64,000 nt of DNA from Bacillus tuaregi (GCF_900104575.1 NZ_LT629731.1:2154031-2218030), one strand, 5' to 3'; positions 36,404 to 44,468 are shown, counted from the first letter of the stretch. The notes: generated by a model not told the origin, from the sequence alone. Made by a program: numbers and translations.

Positions 36404-37687
36404 ATGGGAATTATTAAAGCAGCAGTGAATGCTGTAAGAGGAGGACTTGCCGATCAATGGTTGGAAGTGATTGCTGCGAAGGATATGAGCGATACGACAG
36501 TGATGTCCGTTGGTGTGAAAGTGAGGGCAAAGGATAAAAGAAATCAGAATGTAAAAGGAACCGATACGACGATATCAAATGGATCCATCATTCATGTACA
36601 ACCGAATCAATTCATGCTCTTAGTTGACAGCGGGAAAATTATTGATTACACCGCAGAAGAGGGTTATTACCAGGTCGTTAATTCATCTATGCCTTCTTTA
36701 TTTAATGGACAGCTAGATGAAGCAGTCATGGAGACGTTTAATCGGTTTAAGTTTGGCGGCGTTCCATCATCCTCACAAAGGGCGTATTTTATTAACCTTC
36801 AAGAAATTAAAGGGATAAAATTTGGGACCAGGAATCCGATTAATTACTGGGATAACTTTTATAATGCGGAATTGTTTTTACGTACACATGGAACGTATTC
36901 AATCAAAATTATCGATCCACTGAAGTTTTTTGAAGAAGCGATTCCTCGAAATAAAGATGTTGTGGATATCACTGAAATCAATGCCCAGTATTTAGCCGAA
37001 TTTATGAATGCCCTGCAAACGGCCATTAACCAGATGTCAAGTGATGGAATCCGTATCTCGTTTGTTACTTCAAGAGGAATGGAATTAGCAAAGTACATGG
37101 CGACTGTATTGGATGAGGAGTGGACTCGACTTCGCGGAATGCAGGTCGAATCGGTTGGAATAAACAGTATTACATATGATGATCAATCTCAAAAACTAAT
37201 CAATATGCGTAACCAAGGGGCGATGCTCCAGGACCCATCTGTCAGAGAAGGCTATGTTCAAGGTTCAATTGCACGCGGACTTGAAGCAGCGGGGTCCAAT
37301 GAAGGCGGTGCGCTGAACGGCTTTATTGGTATGGGCATGGGCATGCAGGGGGCTGGCGGCTTTACAAAAGATACATCCGTTACCAATCGCATGCAAATAC
37401 AGGAGCAAGAAGCCAGAAAGAAGCAGTCACCTGAACAACAGACATCACCACAGTCATGGCAATGTCCTTGTGGTCAGCAAAATGAAGGAAAGTTCTGTTC
37501 GGAATGCGGGTCACCAAAACCACAGCAAGATACATGGACATGTGCATGTGGTCATGTAAACAACGGGAAGTTTTGTTCAAACTGCGGCAATAAAAAGCCT
37601 GAAGTCCTATCCTGCAGTGAGTGCGGGTTTACTCCTCAGAAGGACACTAGGATGAAATTCTGTCCAGAATGTGGAACCAAATTTTAA
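36404..37687 (+). CDS. ydjI: YdjI-like SPFH-domain protein with zinc ribbons
   Basis: The N-terminal 300 residues match the SPFH-like 'virion core protein' family of B. subtilis YdjI, including QRAYFINLQEIKGIKFGTRNP and an alpha-helical SPFH tail. A Gly/Met-rich stretch follows (GMGMGMQGAGGF, about 309-320). The C-terminus carries three zinc ribbons (CPCGQ..FCSECG, CACGH..FCSNCG, CSECG..FCPECG). In B. subtilis YdjI recruits PspA to the membrane with YdjG and YdjH. AAGGAGG precedes the start. The stop codon lies within the end of repeat R1. Gene order here is I-G-H, unlike pspA-G-H-I, and no pspA is visible. Confidence 0.85.
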   Translation: MGIIKAAVNAVRGGLADQWLEVIAAKDMSDTTVMSVGVKVRAKDKRNQNVKGTDTTISNGSIIHVQPNQFMLLVDSGKIIDYTAEEGYYQVVNSSMPSLFNGQLDEAVMETFNRFKFGGVPSSSQRAYFINLQEIKGIKFGTRNPINYWDNFYNAELFLRTHGTYSIKIIDPLKFFEEAIPRNKDVVDITEINAQYLAEFMNALQTAINQMSSDGIRISFVTSRGMELAKYMATVLDEEWTRLRGMQVESVGINSITYDDQSQKLINMRNQGAMLQDPSVREGYVQGSIARGLEAAGSNEGGALNGFIGMGMGMQGAGGFTKDTSVTNRMQIQEQEARKKQSPEQQTSPQSWQCPCGQQNEGKFCSECGSPKPQQDTWTCACGHVNNGKFCSNCGNKKPEVLSCSECGFTPQKDTRMKFCPECGTKF

Positions 37688-37872
37688 CTTCATTCAGCCA
37701 TAGTCCTCCACTTTTATAAGTAGGGGATGAAGGCAAATGGTACTTCGATTCAATAGGGGTTCAAACCCCGGCTGAATAAAGTTAAGCGTCTGGCTAGTCT
37801 TGCGATTTTTTAAAGGTAGTTTACCCAAGCGAGCTCAGGTAATCCGGACGCAAATTCGACGGGCGAATTTGA
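37684..37872 (-). repeat. Dispersed repeat R1, copy C (reversed), inside the ydj cluster
   Basis: Reverse-oriented full copy, from TTAACTTCATTCAGC at 37684 to GACGGGCGAATTTGA at 37872. It fills almost the whole gap between ydjI and ydjG and supplies the ydjI stop codon. Confidence 0.88.
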
Positions 37873-37894
37873 TATGAGAAAGAGGTGATTTGGC

Positions 37895-38959
37895 ATGGGA
37901 GTTATCGTGTACAAATGTATCAATTGTGGGGGGCCGCTTGCCTTTAAGGCAGATTCCCAAAACTGGACATGTGATTATTGCTTGAGTGAATTCAGCGAGC
38001 AAGAGGTACGTAATTTTATCAACAATGAGCAAGGAGAAGCGGAAACCGCTTCGGCTGCTTTACAGGAGCTAGAGGAAGAATATCTGGATAAAGCGCAAGG
38101 ATATACCTGCGAGAGCTGCGGAGCTGAAATTGTCACAGATGATACAACAGCTGCCACCTTTTGTTATTATTGTCATAATCCAACCATTATTCCACGAAGG
38201 CTGGAAGGAGAATATCGTCCTGAAAAGGTCATCCCGTTTCAATTTAATCGCGAGCAGGCAACAGAAATCTTTAAAAGCTGGTGTAAGAAAAAACCGCTTC
38301 TATCGAAACAATTTACCACCACCTCGGAGCTTGAAAAGCTTTCAGGAATATATGTGCCGTTTTGGTTATTTGATTCCCATTCTATGGGCGAAATTAGCGG
38401 GGATGCGACGCGAGTTCGCACCTATACAAGCGGGGATACCCGTTATACCGAAACAAAATACTATCATGTTCACCGTGAAGGCAAAGCTATATTTAGAGAC
38501 CTACCGGCAGATGGGTCAAAAAAAATGGATGACGAGTTGATGAGTGTTCTTGAACCCTATCATTATAAGGATCTTACTGATTTTTCGATGTCCTATTTAT
38601 CTGGTTATTTAGCAGAAAAATACGATATGGACCAAAATGATGTCTATGGCCGGGTGTCGGGAATCATCCGAAATCATATGAATACATTATTAAGAGACAC
38701 TATCCAAGGCTATAGTACTGTTAGCGTCAAAAACACTGACCTTAAATTAAAGAATGTCAAGGCGAGATATGTATTATTGCCAGTTTGGATGTTTACGTAC
38801 CAATTTAAAGGAAAGACTTATATGTTTGCAATGAATGGGCAGACAGGAAAGGTTGCTGGTAAGCTACCAATTAGTCGAGGCAGGGCCAGTTCGTGGTTTG
38901 GAGCTATTTCTGCTGCTGTATTTGTCTGTTTGGCGATTGGAGGACAATTTTTATGGTGA
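37895..38959 (+). CDS. ydjG: YdjG-like membrane zinc-ribbon protein
   Basis: A 354-residue protein with an N-terminal zinc ribbon (YKCINCGGPLAFKAD..WTCDYC), a second one (YTCESCGAEIVTDDTTA..FCYYC), a long mixed domain and a final membrane helix near residues 325-352. This is the architecture of YdjG ('TFIIB-type zinc ribbon-containing protein'), which with YdjH anchors the PspA-YdjI complex at the membrane. GAAAGAGGTG lies about ten bases before the ATG. The 3' end overlaps ydjH by seven bases. Confidence 0.85.
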   Translation: MGVIVYKCINCGGPLAFKADSQNWTCDYCLSEFSEQEVRNFINNEQGEAETASAALQELEEEYLDKAQGYTCESCGAEIVTDDTTAATFCYYCHNPTIIPRRLEGEYRPEKVIPFQFNREQATEIFKSWCKKKPLLSKQFTTTSELEKLSGIYVPFWLFDSHSMGEISGDATRVRTYTSGDTRYTETKYYHVHREGKAIFRDLPADGSKKMDDELMSVLEPYHYKDLTDFSMSYLSGYLAEKYDMDQNDVYGRVSGIIRNHMNTLLRDTIQGYSTVSVKNTDLKLKNVKARYVLLPVWMFTYQFKGKTYMFAMNGQTGKVAGKLPISRGRASSWFGAISAAVFVCLAIGGQFLW

Positions 38960-39786
38960 AAAATATACGGTCCTGCTTTCTTTTTCTAATGTTATTGTTT
39001 CTTCTAAATAGTACTGGTGCAAATGTACAAGCTGCCTATGAAAAGGTATTTGATGAAGCCGATTTATTCACAGAGGAACAACGGGAAGAATTGAATAATC
39101 AGGCGCTGGCTTTAAGCGAACAAACCGATTTGGATATTATTGTCGTAACAATCAGTGATAATCAAGGGAAAACCTCAAGCCAATATGCATTGGACTTTTA
39201 TCAGGAACATGGATTTGGCTATCAAGGAACATTAGATGGTGTACTTTATTTATTAAATATGGCTGAACGAGAGGTTTATATTTTTACAAGAGATCGCGGA
39301 ACGGATTATATTCCTGCAGATAGAATTGAAGAACTACTTGATCTTGTTTATCCCTCTTTAGGGGAAGAAAACTATAGTGAAAGTGTTCATATATTCCTCA
39401 ATGAAGTTGGAAAAATGATGGAAGCAGGGTATCCAGGCGAGGATGATGTTTCCCCTTCAGGAGAGTCAGGTTATTCCTATACAGATAATGAGGTTACAAC
39501 AAATGAATCTAGTACGGTAAAAGAGCTAGGAATCTACTTGCTTATTTCGTTTGCAATCGGTGGAATCGCAGTTACTATGATGGCAATGGGCAATCGGGGT
39601 CGTTCGACTGTTAACGCAAGAACCTATTTAGAGAATGATTCCTTTATTTTGACAAGAAAAAGTGACCGTCATTATAATACGATTGTGACACAGCAAAAAA
39701 TCCAAAGAAATAACAATAGTGGCGGAAGCTCCTTTACAGGCGGTTCTGGCGGTGGTGGTATCGGAGGCGGAGGGAGAAAGTTCTAG
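38953..39786 (+). CDS. ydjH: YdjH-like TPM-domain membrane protein
   Basis: A 277-residue protein: signal peptide (residues about 5-27), TPM domain with VFDEADLFTEEQREELN and DIIVVTISD, and GVLYLLNMAEREVYIFTRDRG, a membrane helix near 190-212, and a Gly/Ser-rich end (GGGGIGGGGRKF) typical of TPM_phosphatase-like proteins. In B. subtilis YdjH acts with YdjG in the PspA stress response. ATG 38953 follows GGAGGACAA. The start lies inside the ydjG stop region, so translation is coupled. Confidence 0.85.
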   Translation: MVKNIRSCFLFLMLLFLLNSTGANVQAAYEKVFDEADLFTEEQREELNNQALALSEQTDLDIIVVTISDNQGKTSSQYALDFYQEHGFGYQGTLDGVLYLLNMAEREVYIFTRDRGTDYIPADRIEELLDLVYPSLGEENYSESVHIFLNEVGKMMEAGYPGEDDVSPSGESGYSYTDNEVTTNESSTVKELGIYLLISFAIGGIAVTMMAMGNRGRSTVNARTYLENDSFILTRKSDRHYNTIVTQQKIQRNNNSGGSSFTGGSGGGGIGGGGRKF

Positions 39787-39865
39787 CTTACTTCCTATTG
39801 CGAGGATCCTGACGATTCAAGACAAGAGGTATGTGGGGACAACTATTGTTCCAAAGGTAAACATG

Positions 39866-39899
39866 ACCATTCAATTATGAAGACTGACAAGGTCTATTT
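39866..39899 (+). other. Remnant of a second mntA-hepT junction
   Basis: GACCATTCAATTATGAAGAC continues as TGACAAGGTCTATTT and matches the mntA/hepT junction at 10770-10803 base for base except a few changes, including the ATGA overlap. It is broken exactly where the Tn3 end GGGGTC begins. Confidence 0.75.
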
Positions 39900-39937
39900 G
39901 GGGTCCTACCAACAAAACGCGGAAAACATACGCTAAG
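39900..39937 (+). repeat. Tn3-family left inverted repeat (38 bp)
   Basis: GGGGTCCTACCAACAAAACG at the outer end, ACATACGCTAAG at the inner end. The right copy differs at a few positions. Confidence 0.88.
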
Positions 39938-39953
39938 CAAATTTCGATATAAG

Positions 39954-39995
39954 AAAAGCCGAGATTTCCTACGCTAAGGAATATCGGCTTTTTTA
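39954..39995. terminator. Hairpin inside the left transposon end
   Basis: AAAGCCGAGATTTCC pairs with GGAATATCGGCTTT around TACGCTAA, with T run. The mirrored copy at 42861-42901 makes it part of the long terminal inverted repeat. Confidence 0.6.
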
Positions 39996-40018
39996 TCACT
40001 CACAAAGTTATAAGCATC

Positions 40019-40195
40019 CTAATTGATTCTTTTTTTGTCTTTACCTCTAATGATAATTTCATATGGTTCTCCATCAATCTTACTTTGGGTTTCTTCGGAA
40101 TTTAAGAATTCATTAATTGTCTCTTCTATAATACGAATCTTTTCATCCGCATCTTTATCGGATGCATTTATTGATGTCTTTATAATAATTTGAAG
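40019..40195 (-). other. Truncated minus-strand frame inside the transposon
   Basis: A frame of about 58 codons ending at 40019 reads IIIKTSINASDKDADEKIR and ends IIIRGKDKKRIN. It has no start codon of its own before it runs into tnpA sequence at about 40195. It looks like the 3' end of an unidentified gene whose front was lost when the internal deletion joined it to tnpA. Confidence 0.4.
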
Positions 40196-40197
40196 GG

Positions 40198-41322
40198 GTG
40201 CTGGATGAAGCACTCATGGCAATGGGAACCAATATCGGATTGACTAAAATGGCAGATGCCACACCTGGGATTACTTATCACCAGATGGCTAATGCTGCAC
40301 AATGGCGCTTGTATGATGATGCTATAAGTCGAGCACAGGCCACTTTAGTAAATTTTCAGCACAAGCTTGCTCTAGCCTCTTATTGGGGAGATGGTACAAC
40401 ATCTTCATCTGATGGAATGCGAGTACAAGTTGGTGTTTCATCGTTGCATGCAGATGCAAACCCGCATTACGGGACCGGAAAAGGAGCCACCATCTACCGT
40501 TTTACTAGTGATCAATTTTCTTTTTATTACACAAAGATTATTCATACAAATTCAAGGGATGCGATTCATGTTTTGGATGGATTGTTGCACCATGAGACGG
40601 ATCTAAATATAGAAGAGCATTATACAGACACGGCTGGTTACACAGACCAAATATTCGGACTGACTCATTTATTAGGATTTAAATTTGCGCCAAGAATAAG
40701 AGATTTATCGGACTCAAAATTATTTACAATAAATAAGGCAAGTGAGTATCCAAAACTAGAAGCCATTTTACGTGGACAAATAAATACAAAGGCCATTAAA
40801 GATAATTATGAGGATGTTTTGCGATTAGCTCATTCTATAAGGGAAGGAACAGTTTCAGCATCCCTTATTATGGGAAAACTAGGTTCCTATTCAAGACAAA
40901 ACAGCTTGGCTACGGCCTTAAGTGAGATGGGGCGAATAGAAAAAACGATCTTTATTTTGAATTACATATCGGATGAATCATTAAGAAGAAAAATACAAAG
41001 AGGATTAAATAAAGGAGAAGCCATGAACGGCTTGGCAAGAGCATTATTCTTTGGAAAACGAGGCGAGTTACGAGAAAGAGGATTGCAGGAGCAGCTCCAA
41101 CGCGCAAGCGCATTAAACATTATAATTAACGCCATTAGTGTATGGAATACAGTATATCTTACCGAAGCAACAAAATTAATGAAAGAAAAAGGAGCTTTAC
41201 GGGAGGACTTACTAAAACATATTTCCCCATTAGGATGGGAACACATTAATTTTCTAGGGGAATACACTTTTGACGTGAAGAAAGTAGCAAGCTTAGATTC
41301 ACTCCGACCTCTTGTACATTGA
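40198..41322 (+). pseudogene. tnpA: Tn3-family transposase TnpA, C-terminal third
   Basis: The 374 residues carry the end of a Tn3 transposase: ALMAMGTNIGLTKMA, ALASYWGDGTTSSSDGMRV (catalytic Asp region), DGLLHHETDLNIEEHYTDTAG with the second catalytic Asp, and the final IKGALREDL/HINFLGEYTFD to LRPLVH. A complete TnpA has about 970-990 residues, so roughly 600 N-terminal residues are missing. The visible GTG at 40198 is not a true start. The deletion junction is at about 40195. The natural C-terminus is preserved. Confidence 0.9.
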
Positions 41323-41400
41323 ACTACCCACCACTTAATTTTCTTACGAAAATTTGAAGTGGGGGATTCCTAAGAACACCAGCCTATCAGCTAGTTATTG
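41323..41400 (-). ncRNA. tnpB-element right end with hairpin, possible omega RNA
   Basis: CCACTT at 41331 pairs with AAGTGG at 41357, with an inner AATTTTC/GAAAATT stem, directly downstream of tnpB. In IS605-type elements the right end overlaps the 3' part of tnpB and gives the guide (omega) RNA. The RNA here is inferred from position. Confidence 0.45.
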
Positions 41401-41401
41401 G

Positions 41402-42574
41402 TTAGGCGAGCCCCGTCGCACCGACGGTTAGAAGCCTTATCGCTTCATTTTTAAGATTTAAACTTGCGTTAATATCCCTTTGGTGATGGGTGCCACAAAT
41501 ACATGTCCATTCACGCAAAGCCAGATTTTTAACGTCTTTGTTTTGGTAGCCACAACAAGAACAAAGTTGACTGGACGGAAAGTTTTTTGCAACCGTGACA
41601 ATTTGCTTTCCGTACCATTTCGCTTTGTATTCAATCATGATTTTAAATTCTGACCATGATACTTCGCTAATGGCTTTTGCAAGATTATGATTCTTTAACA
41701 TGTTAGCCACTGACAAATCTTCCATCCCGATGATGTCGTGGTTTTTGACAATTTCGGCGGAGATTTTTTGTAAGTAATCGGTTCTGGCATTCGTTATCTT
41801 TTCGTGAATACGCGCAACCTTTATTTTTGCTTTATACCAGTTCGCACCACCTATGGTTCGTCTACTCATAATTCTTTGCGCTTTGGCTAACTTTTCTTCT
41901 AACGAACGGAAGAACTTTGGATTTTCATAGATGGTTCCATCTGAAAGAATAGCAAAATCTTTCAAACCTACATCGATTCCAACTGCAGAATTGGTACTTG
42001 GAAATTCTACAATTTCAACTTCTGTTCCAATAGAAACAAAATATTTACCCGATGGGCTCCGTCTAATCGTTGCATTAAAAATTTTTCCTTCGACTTCACG
42101 ACTTTTTGCAAAGCGAACCAATCCAAGTTTAGGTAGTTTGATATAGTTATCTATGACAGCGATATTTCCATTTGTATACTTGGTAGTGTAAGACTGAATA
42201 GGATTTTTCCTCGACTTGAATCGTGGGTACTTATTTTGCTTTTTATAATATCTATCGAAAGAATCTGCTAGATTCTCAACCGATTTCTGCAAAGCGATAC
42301 TATCTACTTCTTTTAGAAAGGCATATTGCTTCTTTAAGTCAGGAAGTTCCTTTACCGTTTGGTACTTATTCAAGCACCCACCTTTCCAAGTATTATTTAG
42401 AAGTTGACCGTTTTGAACCATTTCTTCAACAATATACCAGTAAGCATCTTTTTCTTTTTGTTTACCTAAAAAGAAGTTGAATACAAATCTTGCCGAACCA
42501 ATCGTCTTATTAATGAGTTCAGTCTGTATCTTGCTTGGGTAGATTCTGAATTTATATGCTTTATTTACTAACAT
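41402..42574 (-). CDS. tnpB: IS200/IS605-type TnpB RNA-guided nuclease
   Basis: A 390-residue OrfB/TnpB. The RuvC-like residues are all present: Asp201 in [10 protein letters not shown], Glu285 in GMEDLSV, Asp367 in HHQRDINAS. The zinc ribbon is slightly unusual: the first pair is CxxC (338, 341), but the second is CxC (358, 360), one residue short of the usual CxxC. No TnpA tyrosine transposase accompanies it. It lies between the tnpA end and the right Tn3 repeat, thus inserted in the older transposon. AGGAGGTGATAATC precedes the start. Nuclease function is inferred from the intact catalytic triad. Confidence 0.9.
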   Translation of the reverse strand: MLVNKAYKFRIYPSKIQTELINKTIGSARFVFNFFLGKQKEKDAYWYIVEEMVQNGQLLNNTWKGGCLNKYQTVKELPDLKKQYAFLKEVDSIALQKSVENLADSFDRYYKKQNKYPRFKSRKNPIQSYTTKYTNGNIAVIDNYIKLPKLGLVRFAKSREVEGKIFNATIRRSPSGKYFVSIGTEVEIVEFPSTNSAVGIDVGLKDFAILSDGTIYENPKFFRSLEEKLAKAQRIMSRRTIGGANWYKAKIKVARIHEKITNARTDYLQKISAEIVKNHDIIGMEDLSVANMLKNHNLAKAISEVSWSEFKIMIEYKAKWYGKQIVTVAKNFPSSQLCSCCGYQNKDVKNLALREWTCICGTHHQRDINASLNLKNEAIRLLTVGATGLA

Positions 42575-42595
42575 TGATTATCACCTCCTTATCTG

Positions 42596-42624
42596 TTATT
42601 ATATACGTGGATACGTAATATAAC
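42596..42624. promoter_or_regulatory. Palindrome between tnpB and the RHH gene
   Basis: TTATATACGT-GGAT-ACGTAATATAA, a near-perfect inverted repeat with one extra base, in the 66-base divergent gap. It is a natural operator for the ribbon-helix-helix protein. Confidence 0.55.
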
Positions 42625-42640
42625 AAGGAGAATGATACCA

Positions 42641-42778
42641 ATGGCTAGAAAAAAGTTCACTACCTCTTTAGACGAAAATATTATTCAACAACTTAAAATG
42701 CAAGCTGTTAAAGAAGGTACTGATGCAAGTAAGATTCTTGAAAAACTAATTGAGGAATATCTCAAAAAGCAAGCTTAG
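42641..42778 (+). CDS. Small ribbon-helix-helix protein next to tnpB
   Basis: A 45-residue protein, MARKKFTTSLDENIIQQLKM followed by two short helices (KILEKLIEEYLKK). A basic strand, then two helices is the RHH DNA-binding fold found in small repressors. AAGGAG lies ten bases before the ATG. It is divergent from tnpB and faces a palindrome. It may control tnpB expression; such RHH ORFs occur beside IS605/IS1341 elements, though the role is not settled. Confidence 0.65.
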   Translation: MARKKFTTSLDENIIQQLKMQAVKEGTDASKILEKLIEEYLKKQA

Positions 42779-42800
42779 GCTGACGCCTAACGACATTCAT

Positions 42801-42835
42801 CTCCCACCTACTCACTGCGTTCCTTGAGGTGGGAG
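42801..42835 (+). repeat. tnpB-element left-end hairpin
   Basis: CTCCCACCT pairs with AGGTGGGAG, flanked by ATTCAT and TCTTCTG. The same flank-hairpin-flank order (ATTCATC ... CCCACTT ... AAGTGG ... ACTTCTG) ends repeat R1. Confidence 0.65.
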
Positions 42836-42860
42836 TCTTCTGTCGTAAATCAGATAAAAT

Positions 42861-42901
42861 AAAGCCGGTGATTCCTTAGCCTAGGAAAAATCGGCTTTTT
42901 T
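42861..42901. terminator. Hairpin inside the right transposon end
   Basis: AAAGCCGGTGATTCC pairs with GGAAAAATCGGCTTT around TTAGCCTA, with T run. Mirror image of 39954-39995. Confidence 0.6.
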
Positions 42902-42915
42902 CATGTTGAAATTTG

Positions 42916-42953
42916 CTTAGCGTATGTTTTGTACTTTTTGTTGGTGGGACCCC
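42916..42953 (-). repeat. Tn3-family right inverted repeat (38 bp)
   Basis: Reads CTTAGCGTATGTTTTG inward to GGTGGGACCCC; its reverse complement matches the left repeat at most positions. Confidence 0.88.
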
Positions 42954-43046
42954 TATCTACAAAAGTTGATTTTTCACAAAAAACGAGTGTTAATCCATGA
43001 AGGGTTAGCACTCTTTTTTTTGTGAATTTATAAGTTTAACGTACGA
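42954..43046 (+). other. Former hepT 3' flank with terminator
   Basis: TATCTACAAAAGTTGATTTTT and the hairpin GAGTGTTAATCC...GGGTTAGCACTC plus T run (42985-43020) match the sequence after hepT at 11140-11210. Together with 39866-39899 this shows that a hepT gene lay here and was deleted. Confidence 0.7.
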
Positions 43047-43235
43047 TCAAATTCGCTCGTCGAATTTGCGTCCGGATTTTTTATCGAGCTCGCTCGGGTA
43101 AACTACCTTAAAAAATCGCAAGACTCGCCGGAGGCTTAACTTCATTCAGCCGGGGTTTGTACCCAACTGAATCGAAGGACCATTTGCCTTCATCCCCCAC
43201 TTATAGAAGTGGAGGACTTCTACTGAATGAAGTTA
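43047..43235 (+). repeat. Dispersed repeat R1, copy D
   Basis: Full copy in the direct sense, TCAAATTCGCTCGTCGAATTTG to CTGAATGAAGTTA, more diverged than A and B (CGCAAGACTCGCC in place of CGTGACATCCGCC). In that detail it agrees with copy C. Confidence 0.88.
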
Positions 43236-43325
43236 GATTACAAAAAAAACTCCTAGTATTTAGTAATTGGGAGATATCCTTCAGCAAAAACCAAGCGCTT
43301 CAGTTCATTATAAGACAAGATATAA

Positions 43326-43389
43326 ATGTCTAAAACATTAGACATTCTTTGGGTAGTATTATATGATATATGTCTAAAGTATTGGACAA
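43326..43389 (+). promoter_or_regulatory. Tandem operators upstream of the XRE gene
   Basis: ATGTCTAA-AACA-TTAGACAT at 43326-43345 is a perfect palindrome; ATGTCTAA-AGTA-TTGGACAA at 43370-43389 is an imperfect second copy, 44 bases apart. They frame the likely promoter of the XRE-deformylase pair, as for an autorepressor. Confidence 0.7.
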
Positions 43390-43403
43390 ATAAGGTGATT
43401 AAT

Positions 43404-43595
43404 TTGAAAAATATTATTAAGGTACTACGGAAGAAATTGGGGATTACGCAGGAAGCTCTAGCAAAGGAATGTGGAGTGGTTAGGCAAACCATTAATGGTG
43501 TAGAAAATGATAAGTATGACCCTACACTTGAATTAGCTTTTAAGATTGCAAAAGTGTTAAATAGGAAAGTCGATGAGGTGTTTATTTATGAATAA
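43404..43595 (+). CDS. XRE-family small regulator (YyaN/YgzD-type)
   Basis: A 63-residue helix-turn-helix protein, LRKKLGITQEALAKECGVVR followed by QTINGVENDKYDPTL and VDEVFIYE at the end, typical of tiny Cro/C1-type regulators of Firmicutes. TTG 43404 has AAGGTG upstream; longer frames run through the operators. It overlaps the deformylase gene by eight bases, so both are one transcript. The paired operators suggest self-control. Confidence 0.8.
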   Translation: MKNIIKVLRKKLGITQEALAKECGVVRQTINGVENDKYDPTLELAFKIAKVLNRKVDEVFIYE

Positions 43596-44166
43596 GTTCA
43601 ATCCAGAATACATTATTACGATGAAGGATATTGTACAGGAAGGGTCCGCCATACTAAGAAAGAAGACCGAAGAGGTAAAAATTCCTGTTTCTCATGAAGA
43701 TAAAGATGCATTGCTATGTATGCTTCAATATTTGAAAAACAGCCAAGACCCCAATATATCAAAAAAATATAAGCTCCGCCCCGGATCAGGATTATCGGCA
43801 AATCAAATTGGACTGGATAAACGCATGTTTGCAGCACTATTTGAGGAACGAGAGAAAAAGAATGAAGTGATGATGATTAATCCCAAGATTATTAGCCACT
43901 CTCTTAATATGATCTATTTGCCTCAAGGAGAAGGCTGTCTTTCGGTGGAGAGGGAAGTAAATGGCTTTGTTCCGAGATACGAGAGAATTAAGGTAAAAGC
44001 ATTTGATATCACTGGGAAAGAAGTAATTTACAAATTCAAAGGCTATGGATCCATCGTTATCCAACATGAAATCGATCATTTAAATGGAATCATGTTTTAT
44101 GACAGGATTAATACAGAAAACCCCTACAAGTTGCCTGACAATGTTGAGATTGAAAGTCTGAAGTGA
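43588..44166 (+). CDS. def: Peptide deformylase
   Basis: Metal enzyme that removes the formyl group from new proteins. The three motifs are GSGLSANQIG (for GxGLAAxQ), QGEGCLSVE (Cys ligand) and HEIDHLNGIMFYD (two His ligands and the catalytic Glu). At 192 residues it is a type 2 Gram-positive deformylase, with the insertion after motif 1. ATG 43588 with GAGGTG upstream is chosen; the gene is coupled to an XRE regulator, so it is probably a second, regulated copy rather than the housekeeping gene. Actinonin resistance is a possible consequence. Confidence 0.9.
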   Translation: MNKFNPEYIITMKDIVQEGSAILRKKTEEVKIPVSHEDKDALLCMLQYLKNSQDPNISKKYKLRPGSGLSANQIGLDKRMFAALFEEREKKNEVMMINPKIISHSLNMIYLPQGEGCLSVEREVNGFVPRYERIKVKAFDITGKEVIYKFKGYGSIVIQHEIDHLNGIMFYDRINTENPYKLPDNVEIESLK

Positions 44167-44415
44167 ACCTAGGAGCAATTATTGGTGATATTTAGCTTTT
44201 CTAGAATCCAAGAGCTTTGAGGATGCTATCCGAAATGCCATCTCAATTGGAGGTGACAGTGATACTCTGGCTGCCATAACTGGAGGAATTGCGGAAGCCT
44301 ATATGGCATACCAGCAGATATTCGCAATCAAGCTCTGACCTATCTGGATGAGCCACTAAGGAATATACTGGTCCGCTTTGAAAATCAATATCCGCCGCAG
44401 CCTGAAAAAAAATAA
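44167..44415 (+). pseudogene. ADP-ribosylglycohydrolase, collapsed by internal deletion
   Basis: LGAIIGDI, the opening of ADP-ribosylglycohydrolases, is followed after three bases by FLESKSFEDAIRNAISIGGD and SDTLAAITGGIAEAY, which is the end of the enzyme with its metal-binding GGDSDT. About 200 central residues are missing. A frameshift follows; the other frame then gives IPADIRNQALTYLDEPLRNI to a TAA at 44413-44415. The gene has lost its middle and its frame and is inactive. Confidence 0.82.
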
Positions 44416-44468
44416 TAACAAATAAGAAGCATCCTTCTCAAATTGTATATCGATAAATTTGTATCATG

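Larger units (their letters stand above)
39900..42953. mobile_element. Decayed Tn3-family transposon with nested tnpB element
   Basis: Bounded by 38-bp inverted repeats, left at 39900-39937 and right at 42916-42953, each beginning GGGGTC and ending ACGCTAAG as in Tn4430, Tn1546 and other Tn3-family elements. Pairing extends further inward to the mirrored hairpins at 39954-39995 and 42861-42901. Inside are the last third of tnpA, an IS605-type tnpB and a small RHH gene. No resolvase is visible. The five flanking bases differ (TATTT and TATCT) and belong to different places of the mntA-hepT locus, so the insertion was followed by an adjacent deletion. Confidence 0.85.

Noticed and set aside
39895..42958. 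Five-base target duplication of the Tn3 element
   Set aside because: TATTT and TATCT are similar but belong to two different parts of the former mntA-hepT locus, so they are not a duplication.
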